A DNA stretch of 64,000 bases from Rhizobium sullae (GTDB lineage: Bacteria; Pseudomonadota; Alphaproteobacteria; Rhizobiales; Rhizobiaceae): assembly GCF_025200715.1 (NCBI RefSeq), contig NZ_CP104144.1:2604001-2668000 (forward strand), given 5' to 3'. Below are positions 61,675-64,000 of the stretch, piece by piece. Each line of letters begins with the position of its first letter. Positions within the stretch are counted from its first letter, which is position 1. Below the pieces are notes generated by a model. It was not told the DNA's origin, searched no databases, and saw only the letters and a program-made list of their open reading frames with translations. The position numbers and the translations under genes were made by a program.

Positions 61675-64000
61675 CTAGGGATGTGCGGGTTGCCGCTGCT
61701 CCAGATTCTCCTCCTTCGGTATCCGGAACCACGCCACATAGAGTGCCGGAAGGAAAAGAAGCGTCAGTGCGGTACCGACAACGATGCCCCCCATCATGGC
61801 ATAGGCCATGGGACCCCAGAAGACTTCCCGGGAGATTGGAATGAGTGCGAGAGTCGCGGCGGCCGCCGTCAGCATGATCGGACGCATCCGGTGCTCAGTC
61901 GCCTCGACGACGGCGCGCCATGGCGCTACGCCTTCGCTCCGAAGCTGTTCGATCTGCACGACCAGGATGACAGAGTTCCGGATCAGAATCCCTATCAGCG
62001 CAAGCACACCAAGGATTGCGACAAATCCCATAGGCGCGTTACTGAAGAGCAACGCTACAACCACACCGATAAGCGCCGTCGGAGCCACTGCGAACACCAG
62101 GAACAGCCTGCTGAAGCTTTGCAACTGGATCATGAGGATCGTCGCCATGGCAAATAGCATCAGCGGCGCGACCGCAGCGATCGGCCCTTGCGCCTTTGCG
62201 CTTTCCTCGACGGAACCACCGTTGGCGATGCTGTAGCCGGCTGGAAGGCCCTTGCGGAACGCGTCGACTTTGGGTTGTAGTTCGCTGACGATGGTCGCGG
62301 GCTGTGTCGGCCCGACGACGGCAGCCTTGATGGTGATTGTCGGCGTGCGCGTGCGACGCCAGATCGTCGGCTGCTCCAGCTCGTAGCGGAAATTGGCAAC
62401 CGCCGAGAGCGGTACCGATTTGCCATTTGAGCCAGGCAGCTGAAGGTTCTGCAGTGTCTCGATGGAGCCGCGCTCCGAGGTTTGGGCCCTGCCGATCACA
62501 TCGATGAGATAGATGTTGTCCCTGATCTGCGTGGCCGACGATCCCTCCACGATCCCGTTAAGGGTTGTTGCAATGTCTTGCGACGAGACGCCCAGTTGCC
62601 GCGCTTTGTCCTGCAGAACATCGACCTTCACGACACGAGACGGCTCATTCCAGTCAAAGGTCATGTTGGAGAGTAGCGGATGCTCGCCGACGATGCCGGC
62701 AAATTGCTGCGCGATATCCCGAACCTTCTGGATATCCGGCCCGCTAATGCGATATTGCACAGGCTTGCCGACCGGAGGCCCGATGTCGAGGAGCTTTACG
62801 AACGCATCGGTTCCGGGGAAGGTTTTCGTCAGATAATCCTGCAGTTCGCTTTTGACCTTGTCGCGAACATCAAGCCCCTTGGTCACGATAATGGTCTGCC
62901 CGAAAGACACGTCGGGCGTCTGAACATCAAAGGACAGGATGAAGCGGGGAGCACCTTGTCCGACATAACTCGTCCAGTGCTCGATATCTTTGTTGTTCGC
63001 GAGCATCTCCTGCTCGAACTTGGCCATCTGCCTGTTCGTCTCGGAGATCGAACTGTTGTGCGGCAGATTCCAATCGACGATCAGTTCGGGTCTGTCCGAG
63101 GACGGGAAGAACTGTTGCTGCACCAGGCTCATTCCACCGATGGAGAGCGCGAAGGCCACGACTGTCGCGCCGATCGTGATCCAGCGCCACCGCATGGAAA
63201 GGGTCAATAGCCAGGAAAAAGCTCTCGCCAGCCGGCCTTTCTGATCATGATGCGACTTCATTGTCTTCGGAAGGATGCTCACGCCCAAAAGTGGCGTGAA
63301 CAACACAGCGACGATCCACGAAACTACGAGCGAGACGGCAATCACCACGAAAAGCGTGAAGGTGAATTCGCCCGCGGCACTGTTGTTCAAGCCTATGGGA
63401 ATGAAGCCGGCGACCGTTACGAGCGTGCCCGTGAGCATCGGGAAGGCCGTAGACGTGTAGACATGTGTTGCAGCTTTTTTCAGATCGTCTCCTGCCTCCA
63501 GCCGGGCGACCATCATCTCGACGGCAATCATCGCATCGTCAACGAGAAGGCCAAGCGCAATGATCAGCGCGCCGAGCGAAATACGCTGCAGCGAAATGCC
63601 CGAATAGGCCATTACGAGGAACGTGATCGCCAGCACAAGCGGGATCGAGATCGCGACAACCAGACCCGCGCGAACGCCCAGGCTGATAAAACTGATCGCA
63701 AGAACAATGACAATCGCCTCGAACAGGGCGCGCGTGAAGCCCGACACTGCTTCGTCCACGACTTGCGGCTGATCGGAAACGCGTTGAACATCCACACCGA
63801 TCGGCAGATCGGTCACGACGCGATCCATCTGCTGGTCGAGTGCCTTGCCGAATTCCAGCAGATTTGCGCCGGTCTTCATGCCAATGGCGAGACCGATTGC
63901 GGGCTGACCGTTATACCTGAACAGCGACGACGGAGGATCAATATAGCCGCGTTTAATTGTGGCAACATCGGTCAGCGGAAAGAACCGGTCGTTGACACGC
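61675..64000 (-). CDS. RND-family efflux pump permease (5' end outside window)
   Basis: At least 775 residues of an inner-membrane RND transporter are present; the N-terminal part lies beyond 64000. The proton-relay region GLLVDDAMIAVEMMVARLEA contains the aspartate pair of helix 4, and the VTVAGFIPIGLNNSAAGEF and IGILIRNSVILVVQIEQL segments are family marks. The VDDAMIAVEMM form resembles the TriC/MexK-like HAE branch. Together with a membrane-fusion protein, probably encoded upstream outside the window, it would export drugs, biocides or lipophilic compounds. Confidence 0.93.
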   Translation of the reverse strand, partial: RVNDRFFPLTDVATIKRGYIDPPSSLFRYNGQPAIGLAIGMKTGANLLEFGKALDQQMDRVVTDLPIGVDVQRVSDQPQVVDEAVSGFTRALFEAIVIVLAISFISLGVRAGLVVAISIPLVLAITFLVMAYSGISLQRISLGALIIALGLLVDDAMIAVEMMVARLEAGDDLKKAATHVYTSTAFPMLTGTLVTVAGFIPIGLNNSAAGEFTFTLFVVIAVSLVVSWIVAVLFTPLLGVSILPKTMKSHHDQKGRLARAFSWLLTLSMRWRWITIGATVVAFALSIGGMSLVQQQFFPSSDRPELIVDWNLPHNSSISETNRQMAKFEQEMLANNKDIEHWTSYVGQGAPRFILSFDVQTPDVSFGQTIIVTKGLDVRDKVKSELQDYLTKTFPGTDAFVKLLDIGPPVGKPVQYRISGPDIQKVRDIAQQFAGIVGEHPLLSNMTFDWNEPSRVVKVDVLQDKARQLGVSSQDIATTLNGIVEGSSATQIRDNIYLIDVIGRAQTSERGSIETLQNLQLPGSNGKSVPLSAVANFRYELEQPTIWRRTRTPTITIKAAVVGPTQPATIVSELQPKVDAFRKGLPAGYSIANGGSVEESAKAQGPIAAVAPLMLFAMATILMIQLQSFSRLFLVFAVAPTALIGVVVALLFSNAPMGFVAILGVLALIGILIRNSVILVVQIEQLRSEGVAPWRAVVEATEHRMRPIMLTAAAATLALIPISREVFWGPMAYAMMGGIVVGTALTLLFLPALYVAWFRIPKEENLEQRQPAHP

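Noticed and set aside
61187..61732. A 181-codon minus-strand frame downstream of the RND gene.
   Set aside because: It overlaps the end of the RND gene, has no recognisable domain, and its composition changes along its length as in non-coding or mixed-frame sequence.
1..64000. CRISPR arrays, tRNA or rRNA genes, prophage structural genes, conjugation genes and a replication origin.
   Set aside because: I saw no regularly spaced repeats, no cloverleaf with a conserved T-arm, and no phage, transfer or replication genes, so none is reported.

Overview
The window looks like chromosome or, more likely, large accessory-plasmid DNA of a fast-growing rhizobium (Rhizobium/Sinorhizobium/Agrobacterium group). 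The grounds are high GC, dense catabolic ABC importers of UgpC, PotABCD and Aap type, LysR/GntR/MocR regulators beside nearly every operon, an arabinofuranosidase operon, mannonate dehydratase and a soluble PAS chemoreceptor. Assignments come from reading motifs and gene context; no database search was possible.

Layout. 1-3780: end of a sugar ABC operon (two permeases, UgpC-type ATPase) with a GMC flavoprotein. 4146-6253: LysR regulator divergent from an exported alpha/beta hydrolase. 6700-7585: VOC protein beside an IS5-family transposase remnant. 7696-8673: DEDDh exonuclease. 8969-11207: beta-carbonic anhydrase plus SulP transporter. 11440-12647: OmpR-type response regulator followed by a decayed histidine kinase. 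13012-16431: cytochrome c, a small secreted peptide and a two-subunit molybdenum hydroxylase. 16950-17458: frameshifted remnant resembling the end of an Argonaute PIWI domain. 17558-23918: cystathionine-lyase-like enzyme with a complete aapJQMP importer and a divergent LysR gene. 24599-25504: single-chain MNT-HEPN protein. 25805-32734: arabinoside operon (GH51, ABC importer, ArsR-type regulator). 32908-39551: PotABCD-like importer with hydantoin-racemase-like and flavin-reductase-like genes and a divergent GntR gene. 39613-44082: carboxylesterase, TetR/YciI pair, amino-acid permease. 44195-46144: GntR regulator and uxuA. 46190-47135: gene fragments. 47546-49815: chemoreceptor and CheW. 50091-57370: DadA and MocR genes divergent from a second PotABCD-like importer. 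57386-61128: DUF2092 and DUF1254/1214 remnants, a TPR protein and small exported proteins. 61675-64000: partial RND pump.

How it works together: nearly all intact operons pair an uptake system with one or two enzymes and a local regulator, so the region is a set of nutrient-capture modules (arabinosides, hexuronates, amino acids, polyamine-like compounds, a glycoside or polyol). Between the modules lie at least seven gene remnants, which mark module boundaries and indicate repeated insertion, recombination and decay. The most unusual items are the Argonaute-like remnant, the response regulator that has lost its kinase, the exported hydrolase with alanine at the nucleophile position, and strong hairpins placed just after three of the four solute-binding-protein genes.
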